The position numbers and the translations under genes are program-made. The notes beneath the pieces are model-generated. The model was not told the origin of the DNA, searched no databases, and was given only the letters and a program-made list of their open reading frames with translations. Below, in pieces: positions 14,652-23,563 of a stretch of DNA of 64,000 nucleotides. Source of the stretch: Lachnospiraceae bacterium (GTDB taxonomy: Bacteria > Bacillota > Clostridia > Lachnospirales > Lachnospiraceae); NCBI GenBank assembly GCA_014804755.1, contig JAAUZE010000010.1, positions 179,407 through 243,406 on the forward strand, written 5' to 3'. The first letter of the stretch is position 1. Every line of letters begins with the position of its first letter.

Positions 14652-15644
14652 ATGAAAATTCATATTTATTACGGTGGTCGAGGGCTGGTGGATGATCCGA
14701 CAATCTTTGTGATCAACCGGATGGACGCGGTCTTAAAGGAACTGAACGTGAATGTGGAGAGGTTCAATTTATATGAGATGAAAAATACGATCGCGACCCT
14801 GCCGCAGACCCTGAAGGATGCGGACGGGATCGTACTTGCGACAACGGTCGAATGGCACGGCGTCGGAGGCTATATGCAGCAGTTTTTGGACGCCTGCTGG
14901 CTCTACGGCGATAAAGAAAAGATCAGCCAGCTCTATATGTGTCCGGTCGTCATGGCGACAACCTACGGGGAGCGTGAGGGAAAGCTGCACCTGTCCAGTG
15001 CGTGGGAAGTTTTAGGCGGGCGTCCCTGCAGTGGAATCTGCGGCTATATCGCGGATACTGTTTCGCTTGAAATGAATGAAAATTACCACCGTCTGATCGA
15101 TAAAAAAGCAGAAAATCTGTACCGTACCATCAATCAAAAAGTGACAGGTTTTCCGGCGAGCAACCAGGCGGTGCGCCAGCGCGTCTGCCAGCCGAAGGAT
15201 ATGTCGTTGACGCCGCAGGAGGCGGAGCAGTTGTCGCAGTATATTTCGGACGATCATTATGTGAAGAAGCAGAAAGAGGATATTCAGGAGCTGACTTCTC
15301 TGTTTCGGGAAAAACTCGATAAGACCGACGCGGATGACACGACGGCATATGTTGAGGATTTCCGCAGTCATTTCCAGCCGCTTGCGGGCTTTTCGGCGTC
15401 CTATTGTTTCCATATAGAGGGAAGGAAAAAGAATCTGATCCTGCAGATTTCCAATGCCGATTTTACCTGTGAGTACGGAGAACTGGAAAATGCCGATATG
15501 GATATTCAGTTAGACAATAATGTGATGAATGAGATCGTCAGCGGAAGAATGACGTTCCAGCGGGCATTCATGGGCGGTTCCATGAAAATGAAGGGCGATT
15601 TCAAGATTTTACGGACGCTGGATCAGTTGTTTGATTTTGCGTAA
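14652..15644 (+). CDS. Flavodoxin-like NAD(P)H oxidoreductase fused to an SCP-2-type domain
   Basis: A 330-residue fusion. Residues 1-170 look like a flavodoxin-fold, FMN-using reductase (MKIHIYYGGRGLVDDP, ATTVEWHGVGGYMQQFLDACWLYGD, PVVMATTYGEREG). Residues about 225-330 resemble the SCP-2 sterol-carrier fold (FHIEGRKKNLILQISNADFTCEYGELENADMDIQLDN, then MNEIVSGRMTFQRAFMGGSMKMKGDF). SCP-2 domains bind hydrophobic ligands, so the enzyme may act on a lipid-like substrate. It sits 30 bases before the HIT gene with GGAACGG upstream. The flavin part lacks a fully clear FMN P-loop, so cofactor use is inferred. Confidence 0.75.
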   Translation: MKIHIYYGGRGLVDDPTIFVINRMDAVLKELNVNVERFNLYEMKNTIATLPQTLKDADGIVLATTVEWHGVGGYMQQFLDACWLYGDKEKISQLYMCPVVMATTYGEREGKLHLSSAWEVLGGRPCSGICGYIADTVSLEMNENYHRLIDKKAENLYRTINQKVTGFPASNQAVRQRVCQPKDMSLTPQEAEQLSQYISDDHYVKKQKEDIQELTSLFREKLDKTDADDTTAYVEDFRSHFQPLAGFSASYCFHIEGRKKNLILQISNADFTCEYGELENADMDIQLDNNVMNEIVSGRMTFQRAFMGGSMKMKGDFKILRTLDQLFDFA

Positions 15645-15673
15645 ACAGGCGCTAACGGAAAGGGGAGATTTCA

Positions 15674-16084
15674 ATGAGAGACGAGAATTGTATTTTTTGT
15701 AAGATTGCAAACGGAGAGATTCCGAGCAGAACAATCTATGAGGACGAGCAGTTTCGGGTGTTTCTCGACCTTAGTCCGGCGGCAAAGGGACATGCGCTGA
15801 TCGTGCCGAAGGAGCATTACGCGAATCTGTACGAGCTGCCGGAGGAGTTGGCGGCGGATGCGATGCGCCTTGCAAAAAAAGAAATGGCGTTAATGACACA
15901 GAAGCTTTCCTGCGACGGTTTTCAGCTTGTGCAGAACAACGGAGAGACCGCGGGACAAACCGTGTTCCATTTTCATCTGCATCTGATACCGCGGTATCGC
16001 ACCGATGGACAAAAAATTGCGTGGGAACCGGGAAGCATGTCCGATGAGGAACTGGATGCGGTAAAGAGTCAGATCGTTTCATAA
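15674..16084 (+). CDS. hit: HIT-family nucleotide hydrolase
   Basis: Histidine-triad hydrolase of the HINT/Hit branch, acting on nucleoside phosphoramidates or related dinucleotides in the cytoplasm. The 136 residues include CIFCKIANGEIPS with the two Cys of the metal-binding N-terminus, DLSPAAKGHALIVPKEHY, and the catalytic triad HFHLHLIPR. The start follows GGAAAGGGGAG by about 5 bases. It probably shares a transcript with the upstream reductase gene. It converges on murG, with a hairpin between the two. Confidence 0.95.
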   Translation: MRDENCIFCKIANGEIPSRTIYEDEQFRVFLDLSPAAKGHALIVPKEHYANLYELPEELAADAMRLAKKEMALMTQKLSCDGFQLVQNNGETAGQTVFHFHLHLIPRYRTDGQKIAWEPGSMSDEELDAVKSQIVS

Positions 16085-16132
16085 AGAGAACGCGATGCGT
16101 GAGAGCGTGTGTTTGATTATTCTACAGAGTAA

Positions 16133-16172
16133 AAAAACAAGGGACGGAAGCTATGCTTCTATCCCTTGTACT
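16133..16172 (-). terminator. Intrinsic terminator of murG
   Basis: On the minus strand, ACAAGGGA-GAAGC / GCTTC-TCCCTTGT is followed by seven T. The stem overlaps the murG stop codon. On the plus strand the hairpin is followed only by a pyrimidine-rich tract, so it may also weakly end the hit transcript. Confidence 0.85.
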
Positions 16173-17224
16173 TCTTCTATCAGATTCATGATGGTATGAA
16201 TGGAATCCGTCTGCATGCTCCCGCTCATCGCATCGATATAGATCTGCCGGTTACAGTAAAGCTCATGAACCTTTTCCGTCAGCGCGGCGTTGTCTAAATA
16301 TTCTTCCTCAATCACCATACTGAAGCCCTGCGCCTCGAAGGAATGGGCGTTTAGGATCTGATCGCCGCGGCTGCTCGTCGTCGGCAGAGGAATTAAGATG
16401 TTCGGTTTTTTTAAGGATAAAAGCTCGCAGATCGCATTTGCGCCGGCACGTGAAATGACAAGATCCGACATGGCAAAAATATCTTTCATTTCTGACTTCA
16501 CATATTCAAATTGTTTATAGCCCGACTTTGTCAAAAGCAGGTTATCCACCTTATCTTTTCCGCAGAGATGCACGATCTGGAAATCTTCCAAAAGCATCGG
16601 TAACGCAGATCGCACCGCTTCGTTGACCGCCGCGGAGCCTTGGGAACCGCCAACGACCATGATGACGGGCTTATTAGCCGAAAAACCGCATAAATCCAAA
16701 CCGGCGATACGGCTGCCCTTTGCAAGCTCCTCACGAATGGGAGAGCCTGTGAGCACTGCTTTTCCCTCCGGGAGCTCCGCAAGCGTTTCGGGGAAATTAC
16801 AGCAGATCTTGGCGGCTGCGCCCACGCAGAGTTTGTTGGCAAGCCCCGGCGTCATATCGGATTCATGAATCACACAGGGAATACCGAGCGACGCGGCAGC
16901 GCGCACAACGGGAACGCTGACAAAGCCGCCTTTGGAAAATACAACGTCCGGCTTGATCTGTTTGATGAGCTTTTTCGCTTCAAAATAACCCGCGACAACG
17001 CGGAACGGATCGGAAAAATTCTTCGGGTCAAAATAACGACGGAATTTTCCCGTCGAGATGCCATAGTATGGAATATCGAAATCGGCAATCAGCCGTTTTT
17101 CAATCCCTTCATAGGAACCCATGTAGTGAATGTCGTAATTTTTTTCCATCAGAGAGGGCAGGAGTGCAATACAGGGGGTCACATGTCCGGCAGTCCCGCC
17201 GCCTGTTAATAAAATCCGTCTCAT
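16151..17224 (-). CDS. murG: MurG, lipid II synthase (GT28)
   Basis: Transfers GlcNAc from UDP-GlcNAc to lipid I to make lipid II on the inner membrane face, the last cytoplasmic step of peptidoglycan synthesis. The 357 residues start with MRRILLTGGGTAGHVTPCIAL, the donor/acceptor loop of MurG. They also show VFSKGGFVSVPVV, HESDMTPGLANKL and VVGGSQGSAAVNE, with a late ISRAGANAICELLSL motif for UDP-GlcNAc binding. It lies upstream of no other cell-wall gene here. A TSCPD gene precedes it by 21 bases on the same strand, so the two likely form an operon. Confidence 0.97.
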   Translation of the reverse strand: MRRILLTGGGTAGHVTPCIALLPSLMEKNYDIHYMGSYEGIEKRLIADFDIPYYGISTGKFRRYFDPKNFSDPFRVVAGYFEAKKLIKQIKPDVVFSKGGFVSVPVVRAAASLGIPCVIHESDMTPGLANKLCVGAAAKICCNFPETLAELPEGKAVLTGSPIREELAKGSRIAGLDLCGFSANKPVIMVVGGSQGSAAVNEAVRSALPMLLEDFQIVHLCGKDKVDNLLLTKSGYKQFEYVKSEMKDIFAMSDLVISRAGANAICELLSLKKPNILIPLPTTSSRGDQILNAHSFEAQGFSMVIEEEYLDNAALTEKVHELYCNRQIYIDAMSGSMQTDSIHTIMNLIEEVQGIEA

Positions 17225-17245
17225 GAATAAGCCTCCGGGGGAGTT

Positions 17246-17488
17246 TTAGTTTTGCAGCATCGATTCCAATGCATGGGCGAGCTGATCCGGGCAGGAGGTG
17301 GATTTCATGCCGCAGCGGATTCCCTTTAAGCGGTCGATGGCATCCTGCGGCGCCATACCTTTTACAAGGCTTGAGATACCCTGTAAGTTACCGTTGCAGC
17401 CGCCCGTGAAGCGGACGGAGGCAATCACTCCGTTTTCCAGCTCAATGTCAATTTCGGAAGAGCAGACGCCCTTTGGTGTATATTTCAT
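17246..17488 (-). CDS. TSCPD-domain protein (TIGR03905 type)
   Basis: A small 80-residue protein with the TSCPD signature, STSCPDQLAHAL, found also at the end of some ribonucleotide reductases. Other conserved parts are VRFTGGCNGNLQGISSLVKGM and IRCGMKSTSCPDQL, with four Cys that may bind metal. The family (TIGR03905, as I recall) has no settled function. Start is ATG 17488, 5 bases after GGAG; a longer start at 17515 lacks a ribosome site. It leads the murG operon behind its own promoter at 17565-17593. Confidence 0.85.
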   Translation of the reverse strand: MKYTPKGVCSSEIDIELENGVIASVRFTGGCNGNLQGISSLVKGMAPQDAIDRLKGIRCGMKSTSCPDQLAHALESMLQN

Positions 17489-17564
17489 AGTTTCTCCAAT
17501 CTGCACGCATTTCAATGCGGCTTGTTTTCATTTTTTTGCGGTCGCTTGTTTTTTCTTTGCGCCT

Positions 17565-17593
17565 ATTATATCAAACCGCGCGAAATTTGTCTA
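17565..17593 (-). promoter_or_regulatory. Sigma-A promoter of the TSCPD-murG operon
   Basis: On the minus strand, TAGACA and a perfect TATAAT are 17 bases apart. The start would lie about 85 bases before the TSCPD ATG. Confidence 0.75.
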
Positions 17594-17614
17594 TCGATTA
17601 CAGGCCTGTTTGTA

Positions 17615-17644
17615 TTGAATCTGACCCGCTGTATTCTTTATACT
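17615..17644 (+). promoter_or_regulatory. Sigma-A promoter of the 17718 membrane-protein gene
   Basis: TTGAAT and TATACT are 18 bases apart, on the strand opposite the TSCPD promoter. The two promoters are divergent and about 20 bases apart. Confidence 0.65.
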
Positions 17645-17717
17645 ATTCCATAAATGATAAAAAGCGGGGTGCCGCAGCGGCGCGCATTCTGTAGATAAAA
17701 AGGAGATGTCAGAATTC

Positions 17718-18551
17718 ATGCCCGAGCGTATCAGATTTCTTTCTATGGATTTTTTTGTCGCACTGATGATAACATTTTTTGTTCTCGCGATCTTAAGTCA
17801 GATTTTAATTGGGATACTATATCAACATATGCTGGAAGAAGCGGAAAATATGCAGACAACAGACAATCGGATCCTCAAACAGTTCAAACAAAAATTCGTC
17901 AACTGTTATACGGTGAACAACGGTGTAACGAATGTGCCGGTGTTCGTGGAAAAATTCATAAACCGCCTTCAGATCGGAAGGTTTTCGCTGAATATGGTGC
18001 GCGGTATGTCCGGTCAGTTTATGTTTCTGTCCGTGCTGGCTGCGGGAATCGGTATTTGCCGCGCGCTTGCCGGGGGAACGTCATTTTTTGCCCTTATTCC
18101 GTATTATGCGGTCATACTGGTCGGTCTGTATTTTTATTTTTCCGTGTTATCCATTGTGGATATTCCGGGCAGGCGGAGCATGCTGAAAACAAATCTTATT
18201 GATTTTTTGGAAAATAATATGAAGCTCAGGCTGGCGGCGGGCTTGAGCGGGGACTGGGAGACGGCGGACTTAGAGGAGCGGGTTAAAGAGGAACACGCAA
18301 GACCGCAGACAAAGACGCGCTATCGGCAGCAGGTGGCAGCGGAGCGAAGGACGGCAAGATGGGATACGGATGAGGAGTTTGATAAAAAGAGAATGCCGGT
18401 TTTAGAGAAACCGGTGAAGGAGAAGTCCACGAAGCCGGAGGGACTTGATTGGACGGGCGGCATGATGGACGAGCCGGAATCGGTGAAGCCGTATTTTGAT
18501 AAGGAAAAGGAGGAGGAGCTTGCGGAGCTGTTGAAGGATCTGCTGTCGTAG
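17718..18551 (+). CDS. Unknown membrane protein with basic/acidic tail
   Basis: I do not recognise a family. The 277 residues hold one N-terminal membrane helix (FFVALMITFFVLAILSQILIGILY), a soluble stretch, two more membrane helices near residues 97-155, and a charged cytoplasmic-looking tail rich in Arg, Lys and Glu. The shape is that of a small receptor or scaffold. ATG 17718 is placed 12 bases after AGGAG; ATG 17706 lies directly on that site and is less likely. It precedes pgi but a separate pgi promoter lies between. Confidence 0.7.
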   Translation: MPERIRFLSMDFFVALMITFFVLAILSQILIGILYQHMLEEAENMQTTDNRILKQFKQKFVNCYTVNNGVTNVPVFVEKFINRLQIGRFSLNMVRGMSGQFMFLSVLAAGIGICRALAGGTSFFALIPYYAVILVGLYFYFSVLSIVDIPGRRSMLKTNLIDFLENNMKLRLAAGLSGDWETADLEERVKEEHARPQTKTRYRQQVAAERRTARWDTDEEFDKKRMPVLEKPVKEKSTKPEGLDWTGGMMDEPESVKPYFDKEKEEELAELLKDLLS

Positions 18552-18565
18552 CGCGGCTAAAAGGC

Positions 18566-18594
18566 TTGCAAAAAGAGGGTTTCTTTGTTACACT
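18566..18594 (+). promoter_or_regulatory. Sigma-A promoter of pgi
   Basis: TTGCAA and TACACT are 17 bases apart, leaving a 65-base leader before the pgi ATG. Confidence 0.6.
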
Positions 18595-18662
18595 AATTTT
18601 GATTTTATTACAGTTGGAAAAAATAGGAAAAAAACAAAAATAAACAAAAGGAGCGAGGTAGC

Positions 18663-20012
18663 ATGAGCACAAAGGTTACATTTGATTACGCAAAGGCAGC
18701 GTCTTTTATCGGTGAGCACGAGGTGGAATTCATGAAGAATCCGACGCTTGCGGCAAAGGACACATTGACGTCGAAAAGCGGCGCAGGAAACGATTTCCTC
18801 GGATGGATCGATCTGCCGGTCGATTATGACAAGGAGGAATTTGCAAGGATCAAGAAGGCGGCGGAAAAGATCAAAAACGATTCCGAGGTTCTTCTTGTCA
18901 TTGGCATCGGCGGTTCCTATCTCGGCGCGAGAGCGGCGATCGAGTTTTTGCGCCACAGCTTTTATAACATGGTGGACAAGAGTGTCCGCAAGACGCCGGA
19001 AATCTATTTCGTGGGCAATTCCATCAGCTCTACTTATATCAAGGATTTGATGGATGTAATCGGCGACCGTGATTTTTCCGTTAACATGATCTCGAAGTCC
19101 GGCACGACAACCGAGCCGGCGATCGCGTTCCGCGTATTTAAGGAGATTTTGGAAAAGAAGTACGGCAAGGAAGAAGCGGCAAAGAGAATTTATGCGACGA
19201 CCGATAAGGCAAGGGGGGCGTTAAAGAAGGTAGCGGATGAGGAAGGCTATGAGACCTTTGTTGTGCCTGATGACGTCGGCGGACGTTTTTCCGTATTGAC
19301 GGCAGTCGGCTTATTGCCGATCGCGGTGTCCGGTGCAGATATTGATAAGCTGATGGAGGGAGCGGCAAGCGGAAGAAAGAATGCGCTGGAGCTTCCGTAT
19401 GAGGAGAATGACGCTCTGCAATACGCGGCGCTGCGCAATATCCTGCTCAAAAAAGGAAAGAATGTGGAGATTTTAGCAAACTATGAGCCGAGCGTGCATT
19501 ATGTGTCCGAGTGGTGGAAGCAGCTTTACGGCGAGTCCGAGGGCAAGGATCAGAAGGGTATTTTCCCTGCGAGCGTGGATTTGACGACGGACTTACATTC
19601 GATGGGACAGTTCATTCAGGACGGCGCGCGCATCATGTTTGAGACGGTCATCAATGTGGAGACGAGCAGAGAGACGATCACGATCAACAAAGAAGAGGTA
19701 GACCTGGACGGACTGAACTATCTGGCGGGCAAGAGCGTGGATTTTGTCAACAAGTCCGCAATGAACGGAACGATCCTTGCGCATACGGACGGTCAGGTGC
19801 CGAACCTCATGGTGACGGTTCCCGAGGTCAATGAGTTTTATCTCGGTCAGCTGTTCTATTTCTTTGAGTTTGCGTGCGGCGTCAGCGGTTATCTGCTCGG
19901 CGTGAATCCGTTTAACCAGCCGGGCGTTGAGAGCTATAAAAAGAACATGTTCGCGCTGCTCGGAAAGCCGGGCTATGAGGAGCAGAGAGAGGCGCTGTTA
20001 AAGAGGTTATAG
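18663..20012 (+). CDS. pgi: Glucose-6-phosphate isomerase
   Basis: Interconverts glucose 6-phosphate and fructose 6-phosphate in glycolysis and gluconeogenesis. At 449 residues it is the usual length for Firmicutes. Motifs seen: [16 protein letters not shown], the sugar-phosphate loop [33 protein letters not shown] and the C-terminal [21 protein letters not shown], which holds catalytic residues of the family. GGAGCGAGGTAGC lies upstream of the ATG. The hydroxyacid dehydrogenase gene starts 8 bases after its stop, so the pair forms an operon. Confidence 0.98.
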   Translation: MSTKVTFDYAKAASFIGEHEVEFMKNPTLAAKDTLTSKSGAGNDFLGWIDLPVDYDKEEFARIKKAAEKIKNDSEVLLVIGIGGSYLGARAAIEFLRHSFYNMVDKSVRKTPEIYFVGNSISSTYIKDLMDVIGDRDFSVNMISKSGTTTEPAIAFRVFKEILEKKYGKEEAAKRIYATTDKARGALKKVADEEGYETFVVPDDVGGRFSVLTAVGLLPIAVSGADIDKLMEGAASGRKNALELPYEENDALQYAALRNILLKKGKNVEILANYEPSVHYVSEWWKQLYGESEGKDQKGIFPASVDLTTDLHSMGQFIQDGARIMFETVINVETSRETITINKEEVDLDGLNYLAGKSVDFVNKSAMNGTILAHTDGQVPNLMVTVPEVNEFYLGQLFYFFEFACGVSGYLLGVNPFNQPGVESYKKNMFALLGKPGYEEQREALLKRL

Positions 20013-20020
20013 AACATACG

Positions 20021-20983
20021 ATGAAAATTGTGATTTTAGAGAGAAACAGTGTCGGCGTGGATGTGGACGTGTCCGTGTTTCGCCAGTTCGGTGAGGTGAC
20101 GGAGTATCCGAATACGGTTGCGCACAATACGGCGGAGCGGGTAAGGGATGCGGAGATCATCATTGCCAATAAAGCACCGCTTAATGAGGAGACGTTAAAA
20201 GATGCGCCGGATGTGAAGCTGATCTGTCTGTTTGCGACAGGTTTTGATAATGTGGATGTAGCCTACTGTTCGTCGCGCGGTATCCGCGTGGCGAATGTGG
20301 CTGGCTACTGCACGGAGGCGGTGGCGCAGCATACGTTTACGCTTGCGCTGTGGCTGACCGAAAAAATGAGTTATTATGACAACTATGTCAAGTCAGGCGC
20401 GTATGCGGCGCAGGATCGGTTTTCCAATTTTGATATGCCGTTTGCGGAGCTGAGTCAAAAGACATGGGGCATCGTCGGGATGGGAAATATCGGAAGCCGT
20501 GTCGCCGAGATCGCGGAGGCATTCGGCTGCCATGTCATTTTTTATTCCGCATCGGGAAAAAGCACCTGCACGCGCTATGAGCGCGTGGAGCTTTCCGAAC
20601 TGCTTGCCAGAAGCGATGTGCTTTCGCTGCATTGTCCGCTTTCCGACCGGACGAGAAATCTGATCGGTATCGAGCAGCTTCGTCAGATGAAGCGGTCGGC
20701 GGTGCTCATCAATGTGGCGCGCGGTCCGGTCGTCAATAACGCCGATCTCTATACGGCGCTGACGGAGGGTTCTATCGCGGCGGCAGGGCTGGACGTGCTG
20801 GAGAAGGAGCCGATCACGGAAGATAATCCGCTCTCTAAGATCAAGGACAGCATGAAGCTTATCATTACGCCCCATATGTCGTGGGGAAGCATCGAGTCGC
20901 GGACCCGGCTTGTCGGCGAGGTCGCCGAGAACATTCGAGCGTTCTTGGACGGAGCGGAAAGAAATGTTGTAAACGGCAGATAA
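20021..20983 (+). CDS. D-2-hydroxyacid dehydrogenase (hydroxypyruvate reductase-like)
   Basis: NAD(P)H-dependent reductase of 2-keto acids to D-2-hydroxyacids. The 320 residues show LFATGFDNVDV, the Rossmann motif GIVGMGNIGSRVAEI, catalytic Arg in INVARGPVVN, Glu in LDVLEKEPI and His in ITPHMSWGS. The sequence is most like the glycerate dehydrogenase/hydroxypyruvate reductase branch, but the substrate cannot be set from sequence alone. It is cotranscribed with pgi and followed by a strong terminator. Linkage to pgi suggests a role in central carbon or serine-related flux; that is inference. Confidence 0.9.
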   Translation: MKIVILERNSVGVDVDVSVFRQFGEVTEYPNTVAHNTAERVRDAEIIIANKAPLNEETLKDAPDVKLICLFATGFDNVDVAYCSSRGIRVANVAGYCTEAVAQHTFTLALWLTEKMSYYDNYVKSGAYAAQDRFSNFDMPFAELSQKTWGIVGMGNIGSRVAEIAEAFGCHVIFYSASGKSTCTRYERVELSELLARSDVLSLHCPLSDRTRNLIGIEQLRQMKRSAVLINVARGPVVNNADLYTALTEGSIAAAGLDVLEKEPITEDNPLSKIKDSMKLIITPHMSWGSIESRTRLVGEVAENIRAFLDGAERNVVNGR

Positions 20984-20993
20984 GTCTGTGTAA

Positions 20994-21045
20994 AAAGAGT
21001 GCATAGAAACCAATTCTGATCAGATCGGTTCCATGCACTCTTTTT
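20994..21045 (+). terminator. Intrinsic terminator of the pgi operon
   Basis: AAAGAGTGCAT...GAACC pairs with GGTTC...ATGCACTCTTTTT across a loop centred on TCTGATCAGA. The minus-strand DUF4349 gene ends 19 bases later, so the hairpin separates convergent genes. Confidence 0.9.
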
Positions 21046-21063
21046 GATGTTCAGGGGTGGAGG

Positions 21064-22230
21064 CTATTTTGTCTCCGTAGGCGCTTCGTTCTTTTCTGCA
21101 TCCGCTGCCTGTGTTGACTGAGCTGTCTGCGGCGCCTGTGACGTTTGTGCTGTCTGAACTGTCTGTACAGCCTGCGGCATCTGAACTGTCTGAGCCATCT
21201 GTGCGGCAGCCTGTGCGGCGCGTTCCTGTCGAAGCTGTGCTTTACGTGCTCTGCGCTTTTTTGTAAGAGCAAGAATGATGATCACCAAAAGCGCGATCAG
21301 CACAAGATAGGGCAGAAGTCGGATGATCAAAAGCAGCAGCGCCTCCCCGAATGCAACAAAGCCAATCCATGTATTATGGATCGTATTCAGCAGACGGTCA
21401 AAGAACGTGTCGGTTTTCACCGGTTCGGAAACATACTCCTTTACCTCGTTGATGGTTATGTATACATAGGAGTAGGACACGTCCGTATTTATTTTGTTCA
21501 TGCGGCTTTTGATCCTTGCGATTTCAATCTGTAAATCTGTCAGCTCCCGCTCAATGGCAACGGCGTATTCGTCCTCGGTAATCTCTGCAAGCAGGGCAAT
21601 GTAACGTTCCTCCTTGGCCTCGTAGATCTCAAGGGTGGTGGAGAGATCGTGATATTCGCTGCTTAAGTTCTGTACGGAAGCATTTTTGCTCCGCAGATCA
21701 CCCAGATTCCCCGCCGAATTGCAGAAGGCATCGTAATTCCTGCTCGGTACTCGCAGGGTTGCGCTATAGGACTGCCATTTTTCCGCCGATTCGGAGTACC
21801 ATCTGCCGTATGAGCCGCCGTCAGAATAGTTCTCGTTTTCAATAAATCCCCCGTACTGGTCGAGCAGTGCCCTAAAGCCGTTTACGGTGGAAGCAAAATC
21901 AAGGGTGTCAATGCTCATACTGCATGAGTATACCAGCATTTCACGGTCAATATCGTCTGAGGTAAGCCCGTTGGACGTTTCGCTGCCGCTTGCGGATGTG
22001 GGATCGGCGGCAGGACTTTCTACTTCCTCTGCGGCCGCAGGAGCTTCAAAATTATAGTCCATATCGTCGGCATAGTCGTAGTTCACAGACCAGCCCGCTT
22101 CGGTCTGCGTCGAGCTCGCGCTCGGATAGGAACCGTTGCTGACATAGTTGTCAGAACTCTTATCGACTGCGCCGCAGCCTGATAAGATCAGAACAGCGAT
22201 CAATGATACATGTAAGAATCTTTTTTTCAT
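21064..22230 (-). CDS. DUF4349-family lipoprotein
   Basis: Exported lipoprotein of 388 residues. The signal peptide ends in the lipobox LILSGCG. A Ser/Asp/Glu-rich linker is followed by the DUF4349 core, rich in charged helices (YEAKEERYIALLAEITEDEYAVAIERELTDLQIEIARIKSRMNKINTDV, then SYSYVYITINEV). One membrane helix near residues 290-315 is followed by a basic stretch and a low-complexity Ala/Gln/Thr tail with QTVQ/QTAQ repeats at about 21100-21210. The family is unknown in function; coiled-coil content suggests a structural or sensing role at the membrane. GGGAGGG lies 7 bases before the ATG. Confidence 0.85.
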   Translation of the reverse strand: MKKRFLHVSLIAVLILSGCGAVDKSSDNYVSNGSYPSASSTQTEAGWSVNYDYADDMDYNFEAPAAAEEVESPAADPTSASGSETSNGLTSDDIDREMLVYSCSMSIDTLDFASTVNGFRALLDQYGGFIENENYSDGGSYGRWYSESAEKWQSYSATLRVPSRNYDAFCNSAGNLGDLRSKNASVQNLSSEYHDLSTTLEIYEAKEERYIALLAEITEDEYAVAIERELTDLQIEIARIKSRMNKINTDVSYSYVYITINEVKEYVSEPVKTDTFFDRLLNTIHNTWIGFVAFGEALLLLIIRLLPYLVLIALLVIIILALTKKRRARKAQLRQERAAQAAAQMAQTVQMPQAVQTVQTAQTSQAPQTAQSTQAADAEKNEAPTETK

Positions 22231-22315
22231 AATACAACCCTCCCGTTCATGTGTATGTCTTTGATTCTGAAAAAGATACGTTTATGCGCGGAGGTATTTA
22301 TGGGGTTTTGAAAAA

Positions 22316-22371
22316 TTTTTTTAACCTATCGGAAATTCTTCGAAAGAGCGCATTCGCGCCAATCTTTTTTA
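22316..22371. repeat. Dispersed hairpin element, copy 2
   Basis: Contains TTTTTTAACCTATCGGAAATT, TTCTTCGAAAGAGCGC and GCGCCAATCTTTTTT, matching modules of the 2832-2957 region. Read on the minus strand the AAAAAAGATTGGCGC-GAAT-GCGC part lies at the stop of the aldolase-like gene and may act as its terminator. Confidence 0.65.
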
Positions 22372-23343
22372 GTCCCTTCCGGTCAGAATGTGGAAGAATT
22401 CCGTGTAGTCCGTCCTGTTTTCACCCATATAAGAGATCGCGGTGCGCGGGTGCTGGTTTAAGATGCCGGTCAGCATATAGGGAACGTCATAGCCCCAAAG
22501 CAGCCCGTCCGCTTTCAGCTTTGTGATATGCTTTTCAATAAACTGAAGGGCGGGATACAAATTATACTTCGGATTTTTGAGAAAACCGAGCAGAAGCTCC
22601 ATCGCGCAGTTACCTGCGCCCCTGCCGAGGCAGCCGTAGGTAGCGTCAAGGTAGTTTACGCCGTCGCCGACCGCTTCGATCGTGTTGGCAAACGCGAGCT
22701 GCTGATTGTTATGCGCATGGATACCGATTTCTTTCCCGTATTTTGCGCCGATCTCCATATAGAGATCGCAGATGCGGGCAATCTGTTCCGGATAAAGGGA
22801 ACCGTAGCTGTCCACAATATAGATCGCGTCCACGCTGGAGCGCGCGATGATCTCAAGGGCCGCTCTCCAATCCTGTTCGCCGCTCGTGGAGATCGCCATA
22901 ATATTGCAGGTTGTTTCGTAACCCTTGCGGTTGGCGTCCTCGATCATATCGACGGCGGCGGGAATCTGATGGATGTATGTCGCGACGCGGATCATGTCGA
23001 TGGGGCTGTCCGAGCGGTTTACAATGTCATGCTTGTAATCGCAGCGTCCAACATCCGCCATGACGGAGATTTTTAAGTCGCTGTCGTTGTCGCCGATGAT
23101 CGCGCGAATATCCTCATCCTTACAGAATTTCCATTTGCCGAATTCGGATTCTTTGAACATCTCCGTTGATGCTTTATATCCAAACTCCATATAGTCCACA
23201 CCCGCCTTGATGTTCGCGCGGTAGAGATCCTTTACGAATTCATCCGTAAAAAAGAAATTGTTGACAAGACCGCCGTCGCGCAAGGTTGCATCGAGCACGC
23301 GTATCTCGGGACGATAATCGAGGAGTTTTGAGATTTCTTTCAT
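22369..23343 (-). CDS. DRE-TIM metallolyase / aldolase-like enzyme
   Basis: A TIM-barrel enzyme of the HMGL-like family. The DRE motif appears as VLDATLRDGGLVNN, and the C-terminal metal-binding region as EIGIHAHNNQQLAFANTIEA, followed by YGCLGRGAGNCAMELL. This resembles 4-hydroxy-2-oxovalerate aldolase and related aldolases, but the protein (324 residues) lacks the communication domain of that enzyme. The reaction is not clear. The gene is alone on its strand between a repeat element and a long AT-rich leader with no second gene. GCAGGTACC-type spacing upstream gives no strong ribosome site; AGAAAGGCAGG lies further out. Confidence 0.75.
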   Translation of the reverse strand: MKEISKLLDYRPEIRVLDATLRDGGLVNNFFFTDEFVKDLYRANIKAGVDYMEFGYKASTEMFKESEFGKWKFCKDEDIRAIIGDNDSDLKISVMADVGRCDYKHDIVNRSDSPIDMIRVATYIHQIPAAVDMIEDANRKGYETTCNIMAISTSGEQDWRAALEIIARSSVDAIYIVDSYGSLYPEQIARICDLYMEIGAKYGKEIGIHAHNNQQLAFANTIEAVGDGVNYLDATYGCLGRGAGNCAMELLLGFLKNPKYNLYPALQFIEKHITKLKADGLLWGYDVPYMLTGILNQHPRTAISYMGENRTDYTEFFHILTGRD

Positions 23344-23453
23344 AATAATAGGTACCTGCCTTTCTGTTGGTCATTGGTTAATCTCACGTTAAAGTGTAAC
23401 GCTTCAACGCGCTAAAATATGAAATAGGTTGCTTCATTAGTATAACACATAAC

Positions 23454-23497
23454 AAAAAAATGCCAACCCCCAAAATGATGGGAGTCGGCATGAATTT
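23454..23497 (-). terminator. Intrinsic terminator of mtnN
   Basis: On the minus strand ATGCCGACTCCCA...TGGGGGTTGGCAT is followed by seven T. It separates the mtnN transcript from the aldolase-like gene. Confidence 0.9.
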
Positions 23498-23563
23498 GAA
23501 AAATGAGGCACTTTACATCTGTATGAGGTCTCTCCGGATATGTGCAAATGTAAAATGCAAGTC

